This document shows positions 52,793-64,000 of a stretch of DNA of 64,000 bases, piece after piece. A program made the translations under genes and the position numbers. The stretch is from Heterohyrax brucei (taxonomy: Eukaryota > Chordata > Mammalia > Hyracoidea > Procaviidae): assembly GCA_028571685.1 (NCBI GenBank), contig CM053142.1:64009296-64073295 (forward strand), in the 5' to 3' direction. The stretch's first letter is position 1; every line of letters starts with the position of its first letter. The notes beneath the pieces are model-generated. The model saw nothing but the letters and a program-made list of their open reading frames with translations. It ran no database searches and was not told where the DNA came from.

Positions 52793-54715
52793 TCTCTTTT
52801 TTATTTCTATTGTGCTTTAGGTGAATTTATGTACAGATTGTTTTGTAACATTGGTTGTATGCCCCACAAAGTGGCAACACTCTCCCCTTTTCCACCCCTG
52901 GTTCCCCATGTCCATTCAAACAGTTTTCCTGTCTCTTCCTGTCTTCTCACCTTGCTTACTGGCAGGAGTTGCCCATCTGGTCTCACTATTTGAAGAAGCA
53001 CGTTCCTTATGTGTGTTACTGTTTGTTTTGTAGGCCTTTTTGATCTTTGAAAAGTGGGTTTTGGGAGTCACAGTTCTGAATTAGCAGGGTGTCTGAGAGC
53101 CATGTTCTTAGGGGTTCCTCTATTTTCTGTTAGACCAGTAAATCTGATCTTTTGCTGAGAATTTGAATTTTGTTTTACATTCTTCTTCTGCTCTGTTCAG
53201 GACTGTCTGTTGTGATCCCTGTCAGTATGGTAGAGAATGGTAGCCAGGTACCATCTGCTTCTTCTGAGCTCAGGCTGCGGGAAGCTATGGTTCATGTAGC
53301 CCATTAGTCTTGTGGGCTAATGTTTTCCTGTGTCTTTGGTTTTCTTTGTTCTCCTTGGCTCTGAACTGGATGGAATCGGTAACTGTAACTTAGATAGCCA
53401 TTCACAAGAGTTTAAGACCCTAGATACTACTCACCAGGGTAGAATATAGAACACTTTCTTTATGAACTATGTTATACCAGTTGAGCTAGATGTTCCCCAA
53501 GACCATGGTCCTCAGCCCGCAGCCCCAACAGATCAGTCCCTTAAGATGTTTGGCTGTGTCTAGAAAGCATCTATGACTTTGCCTTCGTCAAGTTGTGTTG
53601 ACTTCCCCTACATTGTTGTTGTTTTTCCCTTCACCGAAGTTGACATTTATCTAGTATCTTGTTAGTGATTTTCCTTCCTCATCCCCTCTTTCTTAACTAT
53701 CAAAGATTTTTTTTTTTTCTGTGTGTAAACTTCTTGAGATTTTATAATAGGGGTCTCATACAATGCCATGTTTGTCCTTTTATGATTGACTTATTTCACT
53801 CAGCGTAATGCCCTTCGAATTCACACACATTTTGAGATATCTCATGGATTCATTATTGTTCTTTTATTGGTATGTAGTATTCCATTGTGTATCTGCACCA
53901 TAATTTGTTTATCCCTTTATCTGCTGATAAGCACTTATATTGTTTCCATCTTTTTGCTATTGAGTGATGTTACAGTGAACATGAGTGTGCATATGTTTAT
54001 TTGTGCAAACGCTCTTATATCTGCAGGATTTATTCCTAAAGGTACGATTTTTCTGGATTGTATAGCTTTTCTAGCTTCCTAAGGGGTACCATCTCATTTT
54101 CCATGGTGGTTGTGCCATTTTAAGTTCCCACTAGCAGTGCATAAGAATTCCAATCTCCCTGCAGCGTCTCCAACATTTATTATTTTCTTTTTTAATTAGT
54201 GCCAGTGTTGTCAGGATGAAATGGTATCTCATTGTAGTTTTGATTTGCATTTCTCTAATGGCTAGTAATGACAAGCATTTCTTAATATGTCTGTTAGCTG
54301 CCTAAATGTCTTCTTTGGTGAAGTATCTATTCATATCTTTTCCCTACTTTTAATTGGATTATTTGTCTTTTTGGTGCTGAGGTGTTGAAGTATTTTGTAG
54401 ATTTTAGAGATTAGACCCTTGTCAGAAATGTAGCCAAACTTTTTTTTTCCTCCAGTCTGTAGGTTCTGTTTTTACTCTTTTGGTGAAGTCTTTTGATGAG
54501 CCTAAGAATTCAGTTCTAAGGAGCTCCCAGTTATCAAGTTTGTGCATTGTTACCTATGGTTTGTTTTGTATTTATGCCATGTATTAGGGCCCCTAGTGTT
54601 GCCCTTATTTTTTCTTCCAGAGTCTTTCTTGGTTTAGATTTTATAGTTAGGTCTTTGATCCATCTCGAATTAGTTTTTATATATGGTGTGGTGTATTCAC
54701 AGGGTTGTCAATGAC
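52793..54715 (-). mobile_element. 5'-truncated afrotherian L1, antisense
   Basis: The reversed 3' UTR (52,800-53,640: GTGCTTTAGGTGAATTTATGTACAG, GTGATCCCTGTCAGTATGG, GAGCTAGATGTTCCCC) is followed by the reversed C-terminal end of ORF2 (AGCGTAATGCCC, TATTCCATTGTGTATC, GAAATGGTATCTCATTGTAG, GATTTGCATTTCTCTAATGG). It stops at about 54,715, so about 1.9 kb of a 6-7 kb element is present. Confidence 0.85.
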
Positions 54716-56690
54716 TGATTTTATTCTAAAGTAGATAGCCAGGCAAGATGGCTCAAGACAGCAGTTAGTCACACACACCATGCCGTCTTCCTATAGCAAA
54801 GAATGGAGAAACAAGTGAAACAGATACAGATGACAATCTAGAAGCCCAGAGCAGCAAACAAAATGATGAAGAGTTAGATTGAACGATAAGGGGAAGGAGA
54901 AACTGATGAAATTAGTGAATGGGGAGACTTATAAGCACCCTACTAGTGAGACCACTGTAGCATAGCCATCTTGAGACAAGGTGAGCAGCATTCCAGGTGA
55001 GAAGCACAGGAAGCAACTTCACCGAATACCCAACAGAAGACAGAGATACTGTGTGCAAACCTGGAGCAAAACAAGTGGGCAAAATTGAAGTAGATCTAAG
55101 GAGGGAAAGTTCAGGAAGACAGATGAGAGCTCTGTGATTCAGGTGACCATAGTGCAGAGAGGGTGTCAGAAAGCAGGGACAGAACTACTCAACAGCAATT
55201 GTCCCTGCTCATTTGGTTGGATGGCACTGGTGGAATGAAGGATCATTGGAATGATGTCTAAAGACCCCCTGCTTGACCAGTCTCTGGGCAGCTCTTCCAC
55301 CTCACATTCGTTTGGTACCAGGTTTTGATCTCCAGCTGCACTGTGTGGGACATGCCCGTGTACCCATGTCGGAGACTAGCAGAACACACCTCCCTTTACT
55401 CCTGTCTGCCCACCTTCTTGGTGACCAGCAGGAAGCGCCGGTCTCCTAACCCAGTGGTCCACAGCATGTGCTGCTATGCCTTCAATTCTGTGAATGGAGG
55501 CTTGCATCTACTTCCACGCATACGCACATTATCTTGTTTACCTGGCAATCCACAGCACATGCTCTCATGCCACTGGACCTACAAGCAGAGGCTCATGCCC
55601 ACCCTTGGTCATTCCATGCTGCCCCACCTACCTGGCTACCAGTGGTGTGTTCCCATGCAACTGGTAACCACTGATTTTTGTCCTGTCACCCTCACCATCC
55701 AGCAACTGATAGGGTGCACACAGAGCATCTAGCCCAGGGACCAGCAAAAATGTTCTGTCTACTCAGACCCTAGTGACCTGCTGGACAAACACATCACCTC
55801 GGTGGCAACGAGACAAATCCTGGTAGGTTCCATATGCACCTCTGTGAAATGAGGAGCAAATCCCTTGATTCTGGTGTGTTGGAACAAACAGAAAAAAAAA
55901 TGAACAAAAATGAAGAAAGCCTAAAACTTGCATGGGACATCATCAGAGGACTAATTTATGCACAGTTGGAATTTGAGAAGAGGAAGAAAAAAAATAGAGA
56001 GAATTTTTTAAGATTTATTGGCAGAAAACTTCCCTAAGATGAAAGACAAGGTTTCTGTCCAAGAAACTCAATTAACCCCATAAAGGATAGACCCCAACAG
56101 AAAGTCACTAAGATGTATCATCATCGAACTTTCCAAAACTAAAGACAGTGAAGGAATTCTGAGAGCAGCTTGTGAAAAACAAAATATCACCTACAAAGGA
56201 GGTACAAGTAAGGCTAAATGCTGTTTTCTTGGCAGAAACATTGCAAAAGGCAATGGGATGACATATATAAAACCTTGAAAGAAAAGAATTGCCAACCAAG
56301 AAACATGCATATAGAAAAACTGTCTTTCAAATATGATGACAAAACTAGGATATTCCCAGATAAACAAAAATCAGACCAACCTTGCAAGAAATATTAAAGG
56401 GAGTCCTTTGGACAGAGAACCAAAGACACATTACAGCATCTCTCAGATACAAAGCAGATAAAGAGTTCTCAAAAGTAAAATAAAGCTGTATAACTGAACA
56501 CAGAAAACTAGACATCTCTATCTGTAACTGACAAGTGGAAAACAAAGAGAGGAAATAAATTACAGAACTTCCATAGAGAGAGGAGGTCCATGTGATTTGA
56601 AGATACAATAGATTGTTTTTAGCTTAGGAAGATAAAGGTACATTTCAGAGTAAACACACACAAAAATTAATAAATCTACTAGCCCAAACA

Positions 56691-56718
56691 ACTCGATGGC
56701 ACTTGACTTGGCTTTGGC
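56691..56718 (+). repeat. Tail-only AfroSINE/RTE insertion (28 bp) with duplication
   Basis: The insert is ACTCGATGGCACTTGACTTGGCTTTGGC, just the last bases of the SINE/RTE tail. AGCCCAAACA flanks it exactly at 56,681-56,690 and 56,719-56,728. It sits in L1 sequence that is otherwise continuous across it. It is the shortest such event in the window. Confidence 0.75.
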
Positions 56719-57191
56719 AGCCCAAACAAGAAGAAAATGAAAAAGGCTCAGCAAACAAAATCAATAAAAACAAAGGAAATGTAAAGAAAATCCATAAACA
56801 AGAACTCAGCACAGAAAATTAAGTGGAACAAAGAAACTGGTAGTAACACACACACAGCATAACAAAATGGCAGCAGTAAATTCACACCTGTTGATAACTA
56901 CACTTAGTATAAAGCCAAAAGCCAAGGGCTGTCACTTAATGTAAATGGTTTAAATGCACCAGTAAAGAGAGAGTGGCAGGATGGATTAGAAAAATAACCC
57001 ATCAACACACAAAGACAAATGCGATAAAAATAAAAGGATGGAAAAAAATACGTATCAAGCAAACATAATCTGAATAGAGCAGGAGTGGCAATAATAACTC
57101 TGATAAAATAACCTTTCAAGTGGAAATCCATTATACTGACAAGGTAGGACATTACACAGTGATTAAAAAGGTCATTTCACCAAGAGGACAT

Positions 57192-57352
57192 CCACTAAAT
57201 AATCCACTGCTGTCGAGTTGATTCCAACTCATAGTGACCCTATAGAACTGAGTAGAACTGCCCCATAAAGTTTACCTGAGCGCCTGGTGGATTTGAACTG
57301 CTGACCTTCTGGTTAACAGCTGCAGCACTTAACCACTATGCAACCAGGGTTT
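57192..57352 (-). repeat. AfroSINE inserted in old L1, antisense
   Basis: CCACTGCTGTCGAGTTGATTCCAACTC to reversed head CCACTATGCAACCAGGG. AAGAGGACAT (57,182-57,191) and AAGAAGACAT (57,353-57,362) are a duplication with one mismatch. The L1 frame (HQEDI..TIINIYA-like) resumes afterwards. Confidence 0.95.
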
Positions 57353-57708
57353 AAGAAGACATAACCATAATAAATATTTATGCAGCAAATGATAGAGCTC
57401 CAAAACAGACAAAAACAAACTCTAGCAGAATTGAAGAAGAGAAGTAGACAGTTCTACAGTAATAATAGTGGGAGACTTTAACAAACGACTTGCAGTGATG
57501 GACAGAACACATAGAAAGAAACTCAGGGAAAATACAGAAGATCTAAATAACAGAGTCAGCCAATTTGATGTCATGGATGCATGCAGAGTGTACCATGCAA
57601 CAGCAATATGGTGCATATTCTTCTTGAGTGCATATGGATAATTCTGTAAAGTAAACTTTATTTTAGGCTACAAAGCATGCCTCACTAAATTAAAAAACAT
57701 TGAAATAA

Positions 57709-60700
57709 GGGGGGCACAGTCAAGATGGCAGACTAAGCACACGTCTCCTTATATCCCTCTGGAAACCAAGACCTGAACTGATAATCAAACAGAGCCTTCT
57801 GGCCACCTAGTGAGCCCCGAGGACATGGCACAGGGCTGTTAATTTGAACTTCATACCACTGGGTGAAAAACCTCCTCTCTTTCGCGGACTCCTGCTCCTG
57901 GGTAGCCCTGGCTCTCAAGGACTGAAGGTAAACGCACCATTTTGACTTTTTTTTTTCCTCTGTCTTGGCCGGTGGGCGGAGCTGGGTCTTGCCTAGCAAC
58001 TAGACTCAGACACACTGCTGGTGGGATCGGCAGACAAAATTGCCATATTTTGAGAGCCAGGCTTAGGACTCTGTTCATCTAGCCACTTTGGGCCTGTCTT
58101 TTTATCACTGCCACAGTGTGGGTTGTATGGAATCGCAGTGCCTGTGTGCAGGACGCCATATTGGATACGGAGATTATAGCGGAACCTAATTCTTAGCCTG
58201 GGAGCCAGTGCCTGCGAACAGGACAGCGTTTCTCCGACAGAAAAGCAGTGTTTACACAATGTTGCCTACGGTGGCGGCCCGGCAACAGAGGTGGAGGACT
58301 CATTACCTCTCGGCACCTTTAGCTGCTCTATATGCCGTCTGTGTGGAAGGTGCCATCTTAGATACGGTGGCTGCAGCTGGACCTATTTCTTAAGCTTGGG
58401 AGGCAGAGCCTGCCCACAAGAGAGCGCTTTTCTACCTAAAAAGCAGTAGTTTACACAGTGTCACCTAAGGCTGGGCTGTATCAGCAGAGGCGAACAGGGC
58501 AGTAGCACTGCTGTATTTTGAACTAGTTTGTATCATCTTGGGTTGGATATAGAGGTGCTTACTTTGCCAGTTGGGAAGAGGGACCTCTACACCTGAAAAC
58601 CTGACTGACTTGGGAAGTGGTCAGATACCTTTTGTTTTACATTTTAAGGCAGCCTAGAGAAACATCTGCAGTCTATCCTCATAGTATCTCTCCCAGCCTC
58701 TGCTGACTCACATGGGACCCAGAAAGCAACAGACACTTGTGGCATACAAGAAATCACCCGTGGCTTCAGAAGGCTCCCAAACAAAACAACCAGGGAGTTT
58801 TACAGATGAAGAAACTTGTCTGAAATCATTGGAAGGTGAATACAAAAGGATTATATACAGAGCCCTTCTAGACCTTATACAAAATGCAGCAGAACTAAAG
58901 CAAAAATTAAGCAAGCTGTTCAATCTGATGGAACACCAGTACTGTGAAATCTGACAGATCAAGAATAGAATCAAAGACATAGAAACTTCCATTCAAAGCC
59001 AGGAAAACAGAATGGAACAAATGGAAAAAAGAATTTCTGACTTGGAAGACAGAGCTACCGATGCCAGCGTCTATGAGCAGAAATCAGAAAAAAGAAACAA
59101 GATAAGTGAAGAAGCATTAAGAAGCATGTGAGACTCTATTAAGAGGAACAACCTTTGATTAACTGGAGTCCCTGAACAGGATGAGACACCTGAGCTACAG
59201 ACCGATATCACTCGTGAATCTAGATGCAAAAATCTTCAACAAAATTCTTGCCAATAGAATACAACAACATATCCAAAAAATAATCCATCCTGACCAAGTT
59301 AGATACATACGAGGGATGCAAGGCTGGTTCAACATCAGAAAAACAATTAATGTGGTTAACCACATAAATATCACAAAAGACAAGAATCACCTGATTTTGT
59401 CCATTGATGCAGAAAAGGCATTTGGTAAAGTCCAGTATCCATTCATGCAAAATAGGCATAGATGGAAAATTCCTCAGTGCAATAAGGGCCATTTATACAA
59501 AGCCAACTGCCTATGCCATCCTGAATAGAGAGGGACTGAAAGACTTTTCCTTGAGAACAGGAACTAGACAAGGATGCCCACTCTTACCTCTCCTATTCAA
59601 CATTGTACGAGAAGTTCTAGCCAGAGCAATTAGACAAGACCAAGAAATAAACGCATCAGCATTGGCAAAGAGGAAGTCAAAATCTCCCTGTTTGCAGATG
59701 ATATGATTGTATATGCAGAGAGTCCCACAGAATCTATAAGTAAACTACTCAAACTGATAGAGGAGTTCAGCAAAGTCTTAGGATACAAGACAAACATGAG
59801 CAAATAGGTAGGATTCCTTTATACCAACAGTGAGACTGTTAATGAAGAAATCATCAAATCAATACCATTTACTATAGCCCCTAAGAAGATAAAGTACCTA
59901 GGAATTAATCCAACCAGAGAAATAAGAGACCTTTACAAAGAGAACTACAAGCCCTTACTACAAGAAACTAAGAGAGACTTAGAGAAATGGAAAAACCTAC
60001 CCTGCTCATGGATAGGAAGACTTAACATTGTGAAAACGTCTGTTTTACCCAAAGCAATCTACTTATATAATGCAATCCCAATACAAGGTCCAGTGTCATT
60101 TTTTAATGAGATGGAGAAAGAAATCACCAATTTTGTTTGGCAAAGGAAGAAGCACTGGATAGGTAAGGTACTACTAAAGAAGAAGAACACACTGGGAGGC
60201 CTCTCATTACCTGACCTTAGAACATACTACTCTGCCACAGTGGTCAAAACAGCCTGGTACTAGTACAAGAACAGACAGATCGATCAATGGAACAGAATTG
60301 AGACCCAGAGATGACACCATCTGCCTATGAACAGTTGATATTGGACAAAGGCCGTAAGACATTAAACTGTGATAAAAACATATCTTCAACAAATGGTGCT
60401 GGCAAAATTGGATATCCATCTGCAATAAATTGAAACAAGATCTATATCTTACACCTTATACAAAACCCAACTCCAACTGGATAAAAGACCTAAATATCAA
60501 ACCTAAAACAATAAAGCTCATCCAAGAAAAGGTAAGAACGACAATGGAAGTTTTAATACAGAATGTAGACAGACTTCAAAATTTGTCAAACAAACCACAA
60601 TCAACAGAAGAAAAAAATAGATAAATGGGAGCTATTAAGAATCAAACACTTTTGCTCATCCAAAGACTTTATTAACAGAAATAAAAGGCCACTTACAGAA

Positions 60701-62389
60701 TGGGAAAAAATATTTGGCAACTCTATGTCAGACCGACGCCTGATCTCCATAATCTATAAGATACTACAAAATATCAATAAGAAGAAGATAAATCATCTAA
60801 TTAAGCAATGGGCAAAGGAGATGAACAGACATTTCTCTAAAGAGGAGATCCAGGCAGCCAGAAAACACACGTGGACATGTTCATGATCTTTAGTTATTAA
60901 AGAAATTCAAATCAAGATGACAATGAGATACCATCTCACCCCAACAAGGTTGGCCATGATCCAAAAAACACAATACAACAAATGCTGGAGAGGCTGTGGA
61001 CAAAGTGGGACTCTCCTACACTGTTGGTGGGATTGCAGAATGGTCCAGCCTCTCTTGAAAGCAATCTGGTGCTTCCTTCAAAAAATGGATATAGATATAC
61101 CATTTGACCCAGTAATCCCACTACTTGGAATATATCCTACAGAATCAAGGCCTTTCACACCAACAGACACATGCACAAGAATGTTTATCGCAGCACAGTC
61201 CGCGATAGCAAAAAGATAGAATCAACCCCGATGCCCAACAACAGAGGAATGGATAGGTAAACTATGGTATATGTACTCAATGGAGCACTATGCAATGATA
61301 AAGAATAATGATGATTCCAGGAAACATCTCATAACCTGGTTTCAATGGGAAGACATTATATTGAGTGAAAGTAGTCAGCGACAAAAGGACAAGTATTGTA
61401 TGAGACCCCTACAATAAGATCTCAAAAACAGACTTATGTATTGAAGAAAAGACTCTTTCATAGCTGTGGGAGGCGGGGGGAGGGTTTAGATTAGATAGTT
61501 GGTAGAAATCTGGTTGGGTGAAATTGGTGATAGCACACATTAGAAACAAGAACAATATTAAGTGGACTTCAGCATAACTTGAATACTCCTTCCATCTTAA
61601 CCCAATATTGCAAGGACAGGGTAGCTGGGGCAGGGGTCAGAGAGCCATGCTCTTAGGTGAAATCGAGGCCAATTGGCACAACTAGCGTTTTGTTAAGAAG
61701 TCTCTGCACCCCACACTGCTGAGTGGCGTCTGGGGTCTTAAAAGCTGCCAAGCTGCCATCCGAGGGCACAGCAAATGGTCCCAACTCAGCAGAAACGGAT
61801 GCTCACCGAGGACCAAAATGACATGGGGTAAAGACTACCCAGAAGACAGAGAGACCCACATGAGTGGGTGCCTACATCGACTTGGGACCGGAAGAACCAA
61901 ATGGTGCCCGGCCACCACCAGTGACAGCCGCAATGGAGCTCACTAAGTTCAGTCTTACTGGCACCACAAGAATAAAAAGGGGTACACCCTGAGATCTCCA
62001 CTAAAAGACCACAATTGATGGTCCAGTGGCTTCACGTTTCCCTTGGGAACATGGCCCCTGGCCCTGATACTGCCCTTGCCCACAAATCATAACAAAGGTC
62101 CACTCTTTGGACATGAATGGATTGGACTTGGCGATGCAGAGTGACCATATATTGGATGCACTTTATGGTTCTGTACATCTATAGGATATCATCTTGCTGA
62201 CCTGTGGCTGGAGGAGGGGGAGTAGGTGGAGAGGAGGGGAAAGGAGACTGCTGGGAGGATGAGACATGTATGGAGCAGAGAGGAATAGTGTGCTGTCACC
62301 AAGCAGGGAGAGCAGTGGAAGCTGCATATAGGTGGGCATGTAAATTTATATGGGAATGTACATTTTCACTCAGTCATACTAAAAAAAAA
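57709..62389 (+). mobile_element. Younger L1, internally deleted, nested in older L1
   Basis: A 4.7-kb L1 with both ends: the 5' end GGGGGGCACAGTCAAGATGG, a 5' UTR of about 1 kb with two related segments (57,990-58,260 and 58,150-58,460), and a 3' UTR of about 1.2 kb ending in A10. Flanked by ATTGAAATAA (57,699-57,708 and 62,390-62,399). ORF1 starts at 58,712 (MGPRKQQTLVAYKKS). A stop follows after 80 codons, and the coiled-coil part continues (MEQMEKRISDLEDRATDA). At about 59,180 it joins ORF2 reverse transcriptase directly ([20 protein letters not shown]). The rest of ORF1, the inter-ORF spacer, the endonuclease and early RT are missing. The RT active site is visible ([11 protein letters not shown], 59,691), as is the C-terminal zinc-knuckle region ([19 protein letters not shown], 60,977). 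Frameshifts separate these, so it is inactive. Confidence 0.88.
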
Positions 62390-62399
62390 ATTGAAATAA

Positions 62400-64000
62400 T
62401 ACAAAGCATCTTCTCTGATCATAATGATAGAAAACTGGAAATCTGTTACCGAAAGAATAAGGAAAAAAAATTAGTGAAAACAGAATAACACCTCACTTTA
62501 AAACTACTGGGAAACAGAAAAAAATTAAAAAATGAAATTAGAAAATTCCTAGGATCAAATCAGAATGAAAATATAACTCAATGAAACCTTAACTTTGGCA
62601 TACACCAAAAGCAACTTTCAGAGGAGCGTTTATAGCAATAAATGCACACGTTGAAAAAGAAGAAAAAGCCAAAATCAATAGCTTAACCTAACAACTCAAA
62701 CAAATAGAAAATGAGCAACAAAAGAAGTTTAGAATCACCAGAAGAAAGGAAATAATAAAGATCAAAGCAGAAATAAATCAAATAGAAAACAGAGAAACAA
62801 TAGAATCAACAAGACGACTGGGTTTTAACACAAGTAACTAATGCCTTCTACATTTGTTTGCTAGCCATGCCCTCCTCATGGGAATTAGTTTTGCACGTGC
62901 AGTGTTAAGAGGATTGGCATGGCAGTACTTGAGAGGGTATCTTGTTCAGGGAAGGTGCAGCCAGCAAAAAAACCACAGAAGGTGCTCAATAGTTGCATAA
63001 AAATATGGAAGAAGTTGGTTCTTTGAGAGAGTTAATAAACTTGGCGAACCACTGGCTGAATTGACAAAGGAAAAACGGAGAAAATGTGAATAACTAAAGT
63101 AAGAAATGAGATGACAACAGAACCAACTGATATGAAGAGGATCGTAACAGTATTATAAAAAATTGTACTCCGCTGAATTTGAAAACCTAGAAGAAATGGA
63201 CAGATTTTTGGAAACACACAACTTACTCAAACACAGATACAGGTAGACAGTTTGAATGAATCCATTACAAAAGAAGAAACTGAAGAGGTCAAAAATGAGA
63301 CTAGCAACTGAAAAATGCCCCAGCCCAGACAGCTCCACTGGAGAATTCTACCAAACATTCAGAGAAGATTGGACATAATTTCTACTCAAAGTATTCCAGA
63401 ACACAGCAAAGGAAGGAGTACTCTCTGATTCATTCTGTGAAGCCACCATAACCCTGGTACCAATGCCAGCCAAGACACCACTAAAAAAGAAAATTAACAG
63501 ATCGACCTCTCTTATAAATATAGACCTTAAAAATTAAAAAAAAAAATTCTAGCCAATGGAATATAAAACAAACAAAAAAATCCACACATCATGACTAGGT
63601 GGAATTCATACCAGGGATACAAAGGTGGTTCAACATTAGAAAGTCAGCATAGTTCACCACATAAATAAAACAAAGGGAAAGAATCACATGATTATCTCAA
63701 TTGATGCAGAAACAATTCCGATAAAATCCAACACCCTTTCCTGATAAAAACTCTCAGCAAAATAGGAATAAAAGGGTAATTCTGCAATGTAATTAAGGAC
63801 TTACATGCAAAACCAACAGCCAGCATTATTCTCAGTGGAGAAAGATTGGAATATCCCCTTTGAAAATCTGAATGAGATAAGGATGCTTTTTATCATTATT
63901 CTTATTCAACATTGTACTGAAAGTCCTACGTGAGCACTAAGGTAAGAAAGGGAAATAAAAAATATGTAAATTGGAAAGAAAGATATAATACTATCCTTAT
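62400..64000 (+). mobile_element. Old L1 LINE, sense, right part (ORF2), runs off the window
   Basis: Resumes exactly where the younger L1 interrupted: IEIIQSIFSDHNDRKLEI crosses the join when one duplication is ignored. It continues through decayed ORF2: endonuclease end, the KSWF-like FFERVNKLGEPL region (about 63,015-63,055), AKTPLKKKINRSTSLINI (63,465-63,530), and RT-side sequence to the window end (KTLSKIGIKG at 63,748; a LLFNIVLKVL-like stretch at 63,900). Frequent stops and frame changes. The 3' end is outside the window. Confidence 0.85.
62818..63011. other. Unidentified 190-bp segment inside L1 ORF2
   Basis: L1 ORF2 sequence is continuous up to ATAGAATCAACAAGACGA (62,817) and from AAGTTGGTTCTTTGAGAGAG (63,012). 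In typical L1 these are adjacent. Between them lie about 194 bp that I cannot match to L1, AfroSINE, RTE, MIR or another repeat. There is no poly(A) tail and no obvious flanking duplication. Confidence 0.55.

Larger units (their letters stand above)
54735..57708 (+). mobile_element. Old L1 LINE, sense, left part (5' UTR, ORF1, start of ORF2)
   Basis: Begins with CAGGCAAGATGGCTCAAGAC, a typical L1 5' end. A 5' UTR runs to about 55,830. Decayed ORF1 spans about 55,830-56,460 (IIRGLIYAQLEFEKRKKKN, then an LQEILKGVL-like end at 56,380). The inter-ORF part follows, and ORF2 endonuclease-side sequence is at about 57,360-57,700 (DRAPKQTKTNSSRIEEEK-like, SNNSGRLQ-like). L1MA/MB-like by memory. The element continues at 62,400 after a younger L1. 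Many stops and frame changes. Confidence 0.8.

Noticed and set aside
1-64000. CRISPR arrays, IS elements, operons or bacterial promoters
   Set aside because: SINEs, LINEs, MIR and a processed pseudogene show mammalian nuclear DNA. No regularly spaced short repeats were seen.

Overview
This is a gene-poor stretch of a mammalian nuclear genome, very probably from an afrotherian and most likely a proboscidean (elephant) or close relative. The main evidence is about 35 copies of AfroSINE, the tRNA-derived SINE restricted to Afrotheria. They are recognisable by a tRNA-like head (CTGGTGGC.CAGTGGTTAA, GCTGCTAACCAAAAGGT) and a tail ending in GAGTC.GAATCGACTC.A. RTE-clade LINE pieces share the AfroSINE 3' end, and L1 copies carry 3' UTRs that I recognise from elephant sequence. 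No complete protein-coding gene, functional RNA gene, CRISPR array or prokaryotic feature was found.

Layout. 1-26 kb is GC-moderate, unique or anciently repeated DNA: MIR, L2, MER5A, MaLR LTRs and old L1M ends, peppered with AfroSINEs. It holds one strong candidate for a conserved regulatory element (about 6.39-6.73 kb). 26.4-29.1 kb, perhaps to 30.2 kb, is a full-length but decayed processed pseudogene of NUB1 (NEDD8 ultimate buster 1). It starts at the original ATG and ends at the original stop, and is interrupted by an oddly arranged mariner and by a large purine microsatellite. 32.9-40.3 kb is a near full-length antisense L1 carrying three younger insertions. 40.3-43.3 kb is a patchwork of old L1M ends. 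43.3-52.2 kb is again mostly unique sequence with MIR/L2, a MaLR LTR, AfroSINEs and an RTE end. 52.2-64 kb is almost wholly retrotransposon: an AfroSINE split by an RTE end, a 5'-truncated antisense L1, and an old sense L1 that runs off the window and is itself split in ORF2 by a younger L1.

The nesting gives a relative chronology: old L1M/MIR/L2/MER5A, then MaLR LTRs, the NUB1 retrocopy and mariner, then afrotherian L1, RTE and AfroSINE. Target-site duplications are still perfect for several AfroSINEs, for the 57.7-62.4 kb L1, and for two extremely short SINE-tail insertions of about 28 and 44 bp. I see no new biological system. The points most worth checking are the candidate enhancer, the tail-only SINE insertions, the palindromic mariner, the internally deleted L1 and RTE, and a 190-bp segment of unknown origin inside L1 ORF2. 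Family names and comparison sequences come from memory, since no search could be run.
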